From positions 90,095,501 to 90,159,500 of the forward strand of contig NC_088915.1 of assembly GCF_963576675.1 (NCBI RefSeq): a DNA stretch of 64,000 bases. The letters run 5' to 3'. Each line of letters begins with the position of its first letter. The first letter of the stretch is position 1. Shown here piece after piece: positions 45,476-57,137 of this stretch. Below the pieces are notes generated by a model. It worked only from the letters and a program-made list of their open reading frames with translations, was not told where the DNA came from and did no database searches. The stretch is from Euphorbia lathyris (Eukaryota > Streptophyta > Magnoliopsida > Malpighiales > Euphorbiaceae). A program made the translations under genes and the position numbers.

Positions 45476-46269
45476 TTTTTTTATACAATTGATTTTTTTG
45501 CTTTATTTTTTATATGCACTTAAGTTAGGGCCCCTTTTGGTTCTTCGCCCTTAGGCCTACAAAATCTCAGGATCGGGCATGCTTCACATTTGCGTCATTT
45601 TTTATCACAACCATAAGAATACACATGATTTTTTTTGAAAGTATACTTTATTTTGCACGAGTTAGAAAAAAATCCAAATTTTTATCGAATTTAAAAATAT
45701 TAACCTTCAATTTTATTATTAAATTATAAAAAACATGTTAAACATTTTTCTTAATCCAACTAATAGACAATAAGGAGCAAAATATCTGTGTTTTACAAGC
45801 ATGTATGAAATTGATCAAACTTGCCAACTTTAAGGGTAAAATTGCTCTTGATTGCCAATGTTAAACGTAAAATTGCACCATTTTTTACATTAGGGGTAAA
45901 TTTGTTCCCGAGTGTCGGCGTTAGGGGTATTTCGCACCTTATCATAGCTTTTATTAGTATCTCTCACATACACCATAACGCAAATATCCTTGGATTTAAA
46001 GCATGTACAACACAGATTTATCTTACCATGTGTTAAAATTTAATCGACTAATGAGATTGTCAGAATTCGAACCTTCGTCAACTTTCTGATACAATATAAT
46101 TGAACCAGTTTAAGCAAATAAGTAAGCCGCAAGAATGGCTTTTATTATTATCTCTGATACATCCCGCATATGAACGCATAACACAAACTTATCTTACCAT
46201 GTATTGAATCTAGGTTTGAACCCCTGACTACTTGGCTTAAGAGACTCTGATACCATAATAATAAAGTAA

Positions 46270-46755
46270 TTAAACTAAAAGGTTAAGCTAATAGTTAGAG
46301 TCCAAAAATAACTTTTACTAGTAATAACTGTGTATACGAACTTGTGACTATCTTGCAGAGTCTTCCGCAGTCAACCTATAAAATAGAACCAAATGTCAGA
46401 GAGACGCCGGAGTCCAGCAAACTCATTCTGATGCCTAACTCAGTAAGTTCTTTTGAAAGGTTGAAAAGTAAAGACTAATTGTAAGTTTGTAGAGTTAACA
46501 TGCCATTAGGAATGATAATACCTGCCTATTTATAAGGTTCTGTTCAAACCTTTTCTTCTTATAGGAATCCTTGTGGCTTTAGGATTCTTTTTTCAATTAG
46601 AATTTGGCTTTAGGAGAAGTCCTCGTGACCTAGCCGCTACATGAGGGAATGTCCATGGTAGTACTTGGTGCATCCAAAGGTCCCATTACAATATGTGGAA
46701 GTTGATTTGAGGGGTTCCTATAATGCCACATGTCTGATTCATTTTATACCATCGA
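46270..46755 (-). repeat. Solo LTR-like fragment, Tat-type, minus strand
   Basis: Read on the minus strand: TATA box (CTTATAAATAGG, near 46533-46522), then 'ACTGAGTTAGGCATCAGA', GACTCCGGCGTCTCTCTGACA and GTTGACTGCGGAAGACTC blocks like the U5 side of Tat/Ogre LTRs. Precise ends and any matching partner were not found. Confidence 0.5.
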
Positions 46756-46762
46756 TATCAAT

Positions 46763-47174
46763 TAAGCTTTGTTCTTTATCGCTGAAAAAAACTGAATTGA
46801 ACTGAACTAAACTGAACCGAATGCTATTGAACTGAACTGGACTGAACTGAATTGAACTGAACTGAATACTGCTGAATATTGAACTAAATTTAACTGAATG
46901 CTACTGAACTTAACTGAATGCTACCAAACTTAACAATAATGATGATATTAGACTTTAAAATAATTTTAATGATAATATTGGACATTAATAAACTTATAAT
47001 AATATTGGACATCAACTGAATGCTAAAACTGAATGCTGAAACTGAATTGAACTGAATGCTAAAACTGAATGCTCAAACTGAATTGAACTGAACTGAACTG
47101 ATTGTTACTGAACTGAACTGAATTGAACTGAACTGATTGTTACTGAAATTAAGTGATAAAGAACAGGACCTTAA
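46763..47174. mobile_element. CTGAA-repeat-filled MITE
   Basis: The left TTGTTCTTTATCGCTGAA and the reversed right CTGTTCTTTATCACTTAA suggest inverted ends. The interior is a degenerate minisatellite of CTGAA, CTGAATTGAA and CTGAATGCT units. No matching TSD was seen. Confidence 0.6.
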
Positions 47175-47384
47175 TATCTTACCTATATTCTTCATTTTCT
47201 ACTGCAAATTCCAAACACTAGTTCTTTAATTAGTGTCTATATATGTATGCCAATATCACACTAAAATTGGAACAAAATCAAATAATTCCGTTCACTTGTC
47301 TAAATAAATTATAAGTTTCAGGATTATAAATAATTTGTTATTGTTATATGTTTCTGCTTCCAAAAAGTTATAAAAAAAAATAAA

Positions 47385-47880
47385 GGCTTTATACATCACT
47401 TGTTAAAAAAACTTGATTGGTCTGAATTTTAAAGTGTTTTGATGGCCCCTCAACTTAAATAAAATATTCAGTTAACTTCTGAATTTGCGTAAAATGTAAT
47501 CGATCAATGACTTGGTTGTAAAAAAATATGTTAAATACGGAAGATATATTACACGTGTCTTAAAAAAAAAGTAAAATGACCAAGGTTGGGATATGTCGTT
47601 GTAATATTAGAGAAGACATTTAACAGTTGAGCAAATAAGAACTTCATTTTTAATCTATTATGTGAATTATGTAATAACATGTTAAGCCTCGTGCAACACA
47701 TCTTCCTCATTCAACTTACTTTTATGCAATTGAGCGATTAATTGATTACATTTTATGCAAGTTCAGGAGCCTAACAGAACATTTTGTACAAATTGACGGA
47801 ACTATCGGAACACTTTAAAAGTTTAGAAAACCATTTAACCTTTTTTGGATAAATCCACAAGACAAATAATATATTAAAAC
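47385..47880. mobile_element. Decayed copy of the 44111-44665 MITE family
   Basis: Shares 'ACTTGGTTGTAAAAAAATATGTTAAAT', 'GAAGATATATTACACG' and the reversed right-side blocks with that MITE. TSD lost. Confidence 0.75.
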
Positions 47881-48465
47881 ACTTGCTATGAATCCGTTTG
47901 CAGGGCCGTTCCTGACCTTTTAGAGGCCTGGGACGAGATGATAAATTTGGACCTTTCATATATACATTCTATTTTTTTTTAAGTTGGAGACTAGATGATT
48001 TTTTATTATAAGGAATATGGTACAAATTTAGTCATATGGTTATTAGGAGAGAGCAATTAGCATTCATGCACAAAATAGTGCAATTTTAAGCCTAACGTTT
48101 ATCAATTGGTGCAGTTTCAAGCTTATAATTGACGAAAATGAGGTCATTTCTGAATGCTAATTTCTTTTAATATTTAGCATTTTATTTATCAAATCATTTA
48201 TCAATTGATCCAGTTTCAAACTTATATATGTGATATTTAGCATTTTATTTTTTGAGCTATTTCCATATGTGATATTTAGCATTTTGAATGAAAAATTGAA
48301 CAAATTTATTAATTTATGAATTTTCACCGCATCATAATCATAATTTTTGATACGTAATATGCACGTGTGAAAATTGTTTTTTTTTTTTTTAAGACAGACA
48401 TAATATACGGATAATAAGGAATTATTAAGTTTTATTTATCTAGATATTAAATCTACATGAAAAAG

Positions 48466-48624
48466 TGTAAAAACTCTTCATAACCTAAGAGCTTTTAGAA
48501 AATATCTTTCTATTCCGAATGAACAGATTACAGGGAAAGCTGAGCTGAGCAAAGCTGAGCTGAGCTGAGCAGAGCAAAGCTGAGCTGAGCTGAGCTGAGT
48601 AAAATTGATTCTATATTTCTAACA
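48466..48624 (-). repeat. 3' LTR of the RE1-like element (159 bp, TATA deleted)
   Basis: Matches the 5' LTR except that 30 bp with the TATA box are missing and the GAGCT pentamer repeat is one unit longer. The 5' LTR keeps the TATA box. Confidence 0.92.
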
Positions 48625-48634
48625 CCCTCCCCCC

Positions 48635-51600
48635 TCAAGTTGGAGATGTTATGCGGACCAGTCCCAACTTGGATAAACTTGGCCACATCTGATTAGAATT
48701 CAATGGCTTAGTGAGCACATCAGCCAATTGTGATTGTGAAGCCACATGTGGGGTGGTGATGAATTTTTCCTCCAAGTATTCACGAACAATATGGCAATCA
48801 ATGGCAATATGCTTTGTTTGTTCATGAAATACTGGATTTGAAGCAATGTAAATTGCTGACTGATTGTCGCAATACAGGGGAATCGGCAGTTGCACTTGAA
48901 TCTGGAACTCAGCAAGGAGGTATGTTAACCACTTGATCTCACATACGGTGGTTGCCATTGCACGATACTCGGCTTCAGCGGACGATTTTGTCACCGTTCC
49001 TTGTTTCTTTGATTTCCAGCTTATCAAAGAGCTGCCTAACATTACACAATAACCGGTTACAGATCGTCGTGTAATTTTGCATCGTCCCCAATCAGAATCG
49101 CAATATGCGAATAATTGGAATTCAGCATCTGCAGCATAGAACAACCCCATGGACATTGTTCCTTTCAAATACTGAAGCACATGTTGAGCAATTTTCATAT
49201 GGACCTGTGTGGGAGAATTCATATGCTGACTAAGCTGCTGTGTGACATAGGCAATGTCAGGACGAGTGAAACTAAGGTACAAAAATCGACCAATTAGTCT
49301 CCTGTATTGCTCTGGTTCTTCAAAAGGATCTGAAATTGCATCAAATTGTAAACCGGAAGGGAAAGGACTACTGGCTACTTTAGCATTACTCATGTTCGCA
49401 TCTTTTAACATATCAAGAATATACTTCTGCTGAGTGAGTAATATGCCAGAATCTGATCGAGCCAGTTCCACACCCAAAAAATAACGAGCAATTCCCAAAT
49501 CCTTGATGGTGAATGTGCGATCAAGCTCCTCTTTTATCTCTTGGATTAAATTTTCTGAAGTTCAAGTAATGAGGATGTCGTCAACATACACAATGAGGAC
49601 AATTAAATCAGATTCTTGTTTCAAAATAAACAAGCAATAATCATGAATGCTCTTTGTGAACCCCATACTTTTCAATTTGTTGCTGAACTCTAGGTTCCAT
49701 TGACGCCCGGCCTGTTTTAAACCATATAAGGACTTGGTAAGTTTACAAACATGTCCAGGTTTCTCCACATGATATCCTGCTGGAGGCTCCATGTACAAAT
49801 CTTCATCAATATGGCCATGAAGATATGCATTATTTATGTCAGCTTGATGAATTGGCCAGCCTTTACTTGCTGCGATTGCAATGAACATACGGACAGTTGT
49901 TACTTTTGTAACAGGAGCAAAACATTCATTGTAATCCACTCCAGCCTTCTGTGTGTATCCACGAGCTACTAGTCGTGCTTTATAACGCTCCACAGAACCG
50001 TCAGGGTTGTATTTAACTTTAAATAACCACTTTGATGAAATAGTTTGCTTGTCAGGGGGTAAAGGAACCATAACCCAGGTTTGATTAGCTTCAAGGGCAT
50101 TTAATTCCTTAGTTATGGCTTCTAACCATTTCGGATCAGATTTAGCTTCAGAATAGGATTTAGGTTCATGAATTTTGTGAAGGTTGACAAGGTATGCTTC
50201 ATGAGTGGCTGTGAAAGCAAAACTGGCTTCTGAATCTGCTACCACAGTATTCAAAACGAAGTCATTGTATTTTGTTGGCTTCTTGATGATTCTAGAGGTG
50301 TGTCTCTGAACAGGTAGAATTTGAACAGACGGTGGAGATATAGGTACATCAGATGAAGTTGAAGGTTGGATGAAAGGACTGTCATTAAGATCTATATCTT
50401 GATTGACACCTTGGTTTTGTTGAATTGGTTGTGGAGAATGTGATTTAAGAGGTGTAGAGGCAGGCTGATAATGACAATCAGATTCATCTGTTACAACAGA
50501 TGGGAAAATGAGTGTATTGTTGTTTTGAACATCAGCATCAACAATTTGTGTGAGATTTTTGTAGGGAAACATCTCCTCTTGAAAATGTATGTCACGAGAG
50601 ACGACAAGCTTTTGTGTAGATAAATTATAGGTTTTAAAACCTTTTTGATGTGGAGCATTGCCAAGGTAAATGGCAGGAAATGATCTATCCTCAAATTTGG
50701 ACTTATGAGGATTAGTATTGGTTATATAACATGAACATCCAAAAACTTTCAATCGATCATAAGGTGGTGATTGATCATAAAGTTTTTGATAAGGACTGAT
50801 CCAACCAAGTACCTTTATAGGCATGATGTTGATCAACACAGTGGCTTGAAGTAATGCTTCCCCCCAAAACTCAATGGGAAGACCAGCCTGCATAAGCAAT
50901 GCTTTGCCAGTCTCTATAAGGTGTCTGTGCTTGCGTTCCACTATGCCATTCTGCTGTGGAGTGTAAGCACAAGTTCGTTGATGAATAATCCCATGAGTAT
51001 GCAATACATTCTGACAAAGAGGTACCTACAAACTCAGTCCCATTGTCAGTGCGAATGTTCTTGATATTGATCTCAAACTGAGTTTTGATCATATTAATGA
51101 AAACAGAAATCAAGTGAGGCACTTCAGTCTTATGCTTGAATAGCATGGTCCAGGTGTTTCTAGTATAGTCATCAACCAAAGTGAGCATATATATATCCCC
51201 TGTGAGTGAATGTTTATGAAAAGGCCCCCAACAATCTATATGAACTAGTTCGAAAGGTTTATGTGTTTGGGAGGTACTAGTAGGAAAAGGTTTTCTGTGC
51301 CGCTTGGACCTTAGGCAAATATCACAATCATCATGCTCATTACAATTGTCAAATACAGGGATATATTTCTATTTATGAACAGATACATGACCTAGCCGTC
51401 TATGCCACAAACTACCATTATTTGTAGCACTAGTAGTATGTAAAACAGTACTAGAAACAGTACTAGAAATGACATTATTGGAAATGGAATCAAAAGGACC
51501 ATTGGACAAATGGTATAAGTGGTCTTGTTGTGTTCCTTCAGCTAGGATATGTTTAGAGATAGGGTCCTGCAAAATACATTTATAAGGTGTAAATGTCATT

Positions 51601-53210
51601 TGCAAACCAGTATCCTTCGATAGTTGTGCAACTGAAAGCAAGTTGTAATCAAAACAATCAATGAACATGACATTATGCAGTATGAGATTAGAGCCTATCT
51701 TCACATCTCCAATCTTGTTAACAAGCTTGACTGAACCATCAGGTAGGTAAACCTTTCTTGCTTTGTCCAAACTTCTAATACTAGAGAAGTTGTTTATGCA
51801 ACTGCTCATATGAGTGGTAGCTCCAGAATCAATTATCCATAAAGCTTGACTGTTGTGGCAGTTATGATTCACAGATAGTAAGTAAGTCTTAGGCATACCT
51901 GAACTGGATGCATAATGACTATGCTCTCCTGTATCCTTGGTACGAGCAAAAGCAGTGAAATCAACCTGTTTTTTTCCTTTATTCTTCTTGTATTTCTGAA
52001 TTTCCTGTTGAATCAATTTCTGCATCTCTTTCTCATCATCTGAATCAGTGGAGCTTTCATCAAATGGAGTCTGTGCTTCATGAGTAAGAAGAGCTTTTAC
52101 TGGAGGACTAGCAGGACCAGTCTTCTTGGATCCTGTCCACCAATCAGGATATCCATGGATGCGAAAGCATGTGCTGCGATCATGCTTCTTGCGTTTGCAA
52201 TAATCACAGTAGAGATTACTTTTGTCTTCTTTTTGTTTGTTGACAGATCTAGGAACTACAGGTGCAGTCACTGCATTAGTTTGTTTGTTAGCAGTTGCAA
52301 TATGAGCAAAATCTTCCTTGCCATCAGTTGTTGACTCCTTTTGTTTCTCAATTCGCAATAGCATAGAGAATGCGCGATTGACATTTGGCATTGGATCCAT
52401 CAGGAGTATCTGATTGCGAACATGCTCAAACTCGATGTTCAATCCACATAAGAACTGCAAAAGTTTATCCTCATCGCATCTACTCTGTATCAATTCTCTG
52501 GCTCCACCACATTTGCAATTGAGAATCGGTTTGAGAGCCAAAATTTCATCCCACAATCGCTTCAGTTTATTAAAAAATGCAGTTATAGTCATCTGTCCTT
52601 GTGTGATGCTGTTTAATTCCTTTTTAAGATGAAAATACAAATGACCATTGTCCTCTGCATATCCATGCTCAAGTTCTTTCCACAGATCCCGTGCAGTAGG
52701 AGCAAATAGAAAAGTATCCTGCAATTCTTTACTTAAGCAGTTTATAATCCATGAAAACACTAGATTATCCACTTGTATCCAATCTTCATATGCATCAATG
52801 TTAGTATCAGGATCTGGTATTTCCTCATCCTTAAGCACAAAATTAGTGCGCTTCTTAACACTAAGAGCGATAAGCATTGATCGACGCCAAGAAATATAGT
52901 TAGATCCATTCATAGGTGTATTCACAAGTATAGAACCTGGATTATCATAATGTCGCACAGATTTGAAGATTTCTGGTGTTGAATGAATTTCACTTCGTCG
53001 ATCAGGGCGTTGCGTTGATGGATTCAGTCCGACTTGAATCAAATCTGCTTCAACTTCATGATTACGACTGGTTTCAGCATTAGGTTTTTGATTTTTCTGT
53101 TTCGGAGACTTAATCGGTGGTGCTGTAATTTCTTCATCTTCTTCAATATCATCGAGGAAGAAATCATCTCTGCCCCGTACAACATTGACGTAGCTTCTTC
53201 CTTTCGTCAT
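48635..53210 (-). pseudogene. RE1-like gag-pol polyprotein, two stops and one frameshift
   Basis: Gag (UBN2_3 type, with NYISWRRSML and PTARDLWKELE) starts at 53210 with a CCHC knuckle YCDYCKRKKHDRSTC, followed by a protease with DSGATTHMS, a gag-pre-integrase domain (LWHRRLGH), an integrase core (DDYTRNTW, RTDNGTEF, ERKHRH), RT (YVDDIL about 49575) and an RNase H with ADVLTKPL near the end. Breaks: a stop at 51369-51371, a frameshift near 51004-51020 in the integrase, and a TGA at 49562-49564 after YVDDIL. Otherwise conserved, so decay is recent. Confidence 0.95.
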
Positions 53211-53239
53211 TTGGATAGCAATTTGGATCTAATTTCCTT

Positions 53240-53254
53240 GTTGCTCTGATACCA
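53240..53254 (-). promoter_or_regulatory. Initiator tRNA-Met primer binding site
   Basis: The minus strand reads TGGTATCAGAGCAAC directly after the 5' LTR; its first 12 bases complement the 3' end of plant initiator tRNA-Met. Confidence 0.92.
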
Positions 53255-53438
53255 TGTAAAAACTCTTCACAACCTAAGAGCTTTTAGAAAATATCTTTCT
53301 ATTCCGAATGAATATTATTGAAGAGAAGAACTGCTTATATAGCAGATTACAGGGAAAGCTGAGCTGAGCAAAGCTGAGCTGAGCTGAGCTGAGCAAAGCT
53401 GAGCTGAGCTGAGTAAAATTGATTCTATATTTCTAACA
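53255..53438 (-). repeat. 5' LTR of the RE1-like element (184 bp)
   Basis: Short LTR with a TATA box (CTATATAAGC on the minus strand, 53333-53342) and a run of GAGCT pentamers between 53356 and 53412. Confidence 0.93.
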
Positions 53439-53757
53439 AAAAGATAATTAAAACATTTTAATGTGTATATGTCATGTGTAAAAGATTTAAATTTTGATTA
53501 AATTGTTCATTCAAAATAGGTTAAAAATAGGCTAAATATCACATATGGAAATACCTCAAGTGTTGAACTGTGAGGGTAAATGATGAATTTTATACGAAGT
53601 ATCAGTTTGAGAACGTGTGACTGAATATTTTTTTTTACTAGGTTGGGCTATCCTATTTTTAATCATCCAAGTCTGACTAAGTATAAAGATTTAGAGGGCC
53701 CAAGTCTGAAGTTATCTTTTTGGTTTTAAGTTTCAAAATCAGCAATATAAAAATAGA

Positions 53758-54465
53758 TTTTTTTTGGTAGAAACAAGAAAAGAAAAACAAACGAAGAAAA
53801 AACCTAACCTGGGATCAGCCTAGGAAAGCTAACCCCAATTCTATCCTCTAGAAGAAGAGAAGAAAGAAAGATGGGAGGAACAGAAATGGTAGTAACACCT
53901 AACATCCCCTCATGACCAGCTGCCGCCAAGCGATCCGCGATCCGGTTTTGCTCTCTGAAAATGTGGCTGAACTTTAAGGAATCAAAGGACGAGCTAAGCC
54001 TTTTAATAGCTTTGATGAGATTACGGCTATTTAGACAAATAGCATGATTATCACAAATCATATTTATGGCCTCCAAGTTATCAGACTCCACAGATAACTT
54101 CTTAACACCCAGACTCTTGGCAAGCTTGATACCAGAGAGAATACCCCAAAGCTCCGCAGAAAAGGAAGAGCCCAAACCTAGATTCTAGGTGAACCCAAAA
54201 AGCCAGGCACCCCCCACCCCATCTCTAAGAACTCCTCCAGCCGCAATTTTCCCATTGGAAAGGCAAGAGCCATCCGTGTTCAACTTCACCTCCCCATCTC
54301 TAGGCCTGCTCCAACCAACGAGGTGGACCTCTCTTCTCTGGGTAGCCCTGGCAAGGGAATCCCCTTTGAAACTCTCAGTAATAATAGAAAGCTTCTTGGT
54401 GAAGAACTCAGGAAGGTTAGGAATAAAAGTAGTTTTATCACCAAAAATCGCCTCGTTAGTTTTAT
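53758..54465 (-). mobile_element. 5'-truncated L1-type LINE (about 0.7 kb) with TSD
   Basis: Minus strand: the 3' end with an A8 tail (T8 at 53758-53765 on plus) and only the last coding domain kept. The direct repeats GCAATATAAAAAT (53742-53754) and GCAATATAAATAT (54466-54478) match at 12 of 13 positions and mark the insertion inside the hAT element. Confidence 0.88.
53804..54450 (-). pseudogene. LINE RNase H domain, one in-frame stop
   Basis: The minus frame contains VKLNTDGSCLS, SAELWGILSGI, SVESDNLEAI and HIFREQNRIADRLA, the plant LINE-type RNase H (RVT_3) pattern with D, E, D residues. A TAG at 54185-54187 splits it. The frame upstream to 54553 crosses the insertion boundary and is not LINE. 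Confidence 0.9.
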
Positions 54466-54870
54466 GCAATATAAATATTTTATATACCGAATTAAAAATT
54501 ATTTTTTGGGGCCCCTGAAATTTATGGGCACTAGGCTGCGTCCCAAAAATCAAGGCCCAGGGCCCGCCTGTCGGTTTGCATTCATATAAACTGAGAAAAT
54601 TAAAGCGTCAAATTTGTATATGAATTTTTTTATTTGCATGGAAAGCTTTTATTTTTTGTTACTATGAATTCGATTTTTTCTTTTTCCTTTTTTTTATAAA
54701 AGGAAAATGAAAAACATAACATCATCCTAAAAATTTTAAGTAGATAAAAATTCATACACAAATTCGATTATAACAGATAATATAAGGAATACAGATTAAC
54801 CAAGTAATTAACAAAAAAACAAAACAGAAATTTAATAATAATAGGACATGAATAATTTAATGTTAAAAAA

Positions 54871-55285
54871 TCAGGTTTAAAGTGTTATTGAGTCCTTGAC
54901 TTATTCAAAATTTTATTATTTGGTCCCTGATCTATTATTCGATCACATTTGATCCCTGAACTATTCCAATTGGAGAAATTGTACCCAATTTAGATGGAGA
55001 CTTGACAAACTTCATATATAATGTATTTTGACATATGAACTTGATACGTTACACGTCTTGAAGTTTGTTTGCCATATAAATTTTCTTATCTGAAAATAAT
55101 TCATTAAATTATAAAAAAGAAAAACAAATAAAACAAATCTCCAAATTAAAATTTATCAAATTTAAAATATTAATAGAATAATAATTATGTCTAGTATTTC
55201 TGTTCAAATCGGATGAAATTGCACCATCTGGATAAATCAAGAGCAAAAATGATTAAATAACAAAAGTTTGAACAGACCAAAATCC
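54871..55285. mobile_element. Degraded MULE-type MITE, 42077-42543 family
   Basis: Left blocks GGTTTAAAGTG, TTATTTGGTCCCTGA and 'GATCACATTTGATCC' match that family; the right end is shortened at about 55285, where the MADS-like sequence begins. TSD lost. Confidence 0.65.
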
Positions 55286-55680
55286 TTGATAGCTTCTCCC
55301 CTCCTTTGCATATCTTGAATTCTGCAAATCAAATTATTCTTAAACTCCGACAAAGAAACCCTAAATTTATCAATTTCACAAAATTGGACATCTGCTGCGG
55401 GCTTTTTCCACCAAAATTCTTGGCAAGACTCAACAACATTAATGGCGTAAAATCTCTGAATTACTTAAATAGCAGAAGGACTGCCGAATCCGTAGGCTCT
55501 ACCGGAGGGAGAAAATGTAAAAGCTGCGGCTGCTTTAATGCCGGAAAATGTACAAAACTCATCTAATTTTTTGAAAAGGCCTTTACGACGTTTAGTGAAA
55601 GTAGTATTGAGATGGAGTTTGTTTTCTATTTTTCTTATATCTATCTTCTTCCTCCCTGTTCCATGTCTTCTCGCGGTCAT
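55237..55680 (-). pseudogene. Type I (M-alpha, AGL62-like) MADS-box gene relic
   Basis: From ATG 55680, 71 residues read as a MADS domain: GRKKIDIRKIENKLHLNTTF, TKRRKGLFKKLDEFC and the FTFSPSGRAYGFGSPS end. An in-frame TAA at 55465-55467 stops it. The same frame reopens as VIQRFYAIN... EFWWKKP... like the region after the MADS box in AGL62-type proteins, until about 55285 where MITE sequence takes over; TGA is at 55237. The MADS DNA-binding part lacks the usual Ser-Asn and Ala-Ser-Glu residues (KKLDEFC instead of KKASELC). A LINE sits 18 bp upstream of the ATG. A short functional peptide cannot be excluded. Confidence 0.85.
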
Positions 55681-55711
55681 CTCTATTTCTATCTTTTTAT
55701 GTACACGGTTT

Positions 55712-57137
55712 AGATGGAGTCTCTGCTGCAGGAGTATTGCCACAGGGGGCTTTGGTATTAAACAGCTCCACAATTTCAATTCTGCCCTTATCGGAAAGTT
55801 GGCCTGGGAGCTCATCCAGGGAAAGTCTTTCGTTCCCGTGCTTCTGAAAGCCCGTTTCCTGAGCAGCACGGGCAGCCCAAAATAAATTCCTGGTAAGTAG
55901 TGTGGAAAACTACCTCGACGGTGATGATTGGATAAATCTGGATATCTTCCCGGATCGGGTACATGACAATATTCGTCGCATAAAGAGAGGCATGGATGAC
56001 TTGGACCTCTGTATTTGGGAAACAGCTGAGTCTGGGGTTTTCTCTGTCAAAGTATTCTATGATTCTCTGCAAACGCATCCCCCTGTATCTAACTCGCACA
56101 AATTCCTTTGGGGCGTACACATCCCTCCGTCAAGATCACTTCTTTGCTGGAGGATGTTAAACAACCGCTTACCAACCCATGAGAATTTGCAGGCCAGCGG
56201 ATTCACGCTTGCCTCTTGCTGCTATCTTTGTCTGAAAAATACAGAGACCTCAACGCACCTGTTTGCGTCTTGCCCCTTCGCAGCTACACTTTGGCACCAT
56301 CTCTGTTCCGTCTTCAACGTCAGGCTTGACCTTTCGGGAACTATTAGCTCCTTCTTTAATCAGCTCATGCATATGAAATTTGGCAAGCAGGTCTACCGCC
56401 TTTAGCAAGCGGCTGTGATCAGTTGTTTCTGGTTAGTCTGGAGAACGAGAAACTTGGCCTGCTTCGAGTCTGAGCTGCCTTCAATCCAAAGATCAGTCGT
56501 CAAACTGATGTGCCTCATCCGTGAATCTGGTGTTCTAAACTTGGGTCACTGCTCTAGCGCTTATGATGCTCAGGCGCTCCGCCATCTTCATATCCGCCCC
56601 CGGCCTCCGCCTGCCCCCAACATATTTGCTGTTCGCTGGCTCCCCCCGCCCCCGGACTAAACGAAGGTAAATACGGATGGCTCCGCAATTGGTTCGCCGG
56701 TTGCTGCAGGTTCAGGAGGCATCTTTCGAAATTACAGAGGCTTCCCAAAAGGCTGTTTCGCCATCCCGTTGGGGTCTGTTCCTGCACATTACGCAGAAAT
56801 GATGGCGGTTATTCATGCAGTTGATATGGCCAGGTCACGAGGTTGGCTTCATCTTTGGATCGAGTCTGACTCGGCCCTAGTGGTACAGCTTATGCGCAAC
56901 AGGTCCGATCAAGTTCCCTGGTCTATCCGTCAGCAATGGTTGAGTTGCCTCCACCAATGCTCGGGAATGGCAATCAGAATCTCCCACATCTTCAGGGAGG
57001 GAAACAGGAGCGCTGACGCGCTTGCCCGTCACGCAGTAACAGCAAACGGCACCCTTTGGTGGCATTCGGCTCCCGATTTCTGTCAAAGATTCATCCTCGA
57101 TGACATTGCTTCGGTTGTAAACTATCGCTTTCATTAG
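55712..57137 (+). pseudogene. LINE ORF2 C-terminal part, frameshift and stops
   Basis: RT end with GGFGIKQLHNFNSALIGKLA (to 55885, one frame), then after a frameshift zf-RVT (56100-56330: WGVHIPPSRSLLCWRMLNN, CYLC, THLFASCPFA) and RNase H (VNTDGSAIG at about 56668, ESDSALVV, HIFREGNRSADALA, end 57137). In-frame stops at 56403 (TAG) and 56658 (TAA). Typical of dead plant LINE copies. Confidence 0.92.

Larger units (their letters stand above)
43633..45581 (+). mobile_element. Degenerate hAT transposon with 8-bp TSD
   Basis: A perfect CTTCACAT lies on both sides (43625-43632 and 45582-45589). The ends TAGCCCCGTCCCTGA and, reversed, CATGCCCGATCCTGA agree at 10 of 15 positions and recall CAGGGCCGG-type hAT ends, with GGGGCCC blocks just inside. 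It contains a transposase relic and two younger MITEs. Confidence 0.85.
43499..45943. mobile_element. MULE-like element interrupted by a hAT element
   Basis: Left end GAGGTAAGGTG and reversed right end GATAAGGTGCG match, with further similarity over the CCCTAACG blocks. The flanks ATAGCTCTTTT and ATAGCTTTT form a near-perfect TSD. The paralogous locus at about 60275-60300 keeps the uninterrupted site (AATAATAGCTTTTATTAG), which confirms insertion. Confidence 0.78.
48466..53438 (-). mobile_element. RE1-like Copia element, nearly complete (5.0 kb)
   Basis: Minus strand: 5' LTR 53255-53438, PBS directly inside, gag-pol 53210-48635, polypurine tract 48625-48645, 3' LTR 48466-48624. A perfect 5-bp TSD AAAAG (48461-48465 and 53439-53443) flanks it. 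LTR ends TGTTAG and TTTTTACA (element sense) are regular. It sits inside the hAT element. Confidence 0.96.
47901..54570. mobile_element. Degenerate hAT element hosting a Copia element and a LINE
   Basis: The left end CAGGGCCGTTCCTGACC and reversed right end CAGGCGGGCCCTGGGCC follow the CAGGGCCGG-type hAT ends, with GGGGCCCCTGAAATTT inside the right end. Flanks TCCGTTTG (47893-47900) and TCGGTTTG (54571-54578) match at 7 of 8 positions. Its own sequence survives at 47901-48460, 53444-53741 and 54479-54570. No transposase remnant was seen. Confidence 0.72.

Noticed and set aside
55465..55869. A 134-codon minus ORF starting inside the LINE
   Set aside because: Only its last 71 codons are MADS; the first part reads LINE sequence antisense. 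The start at 55680 was used instead.
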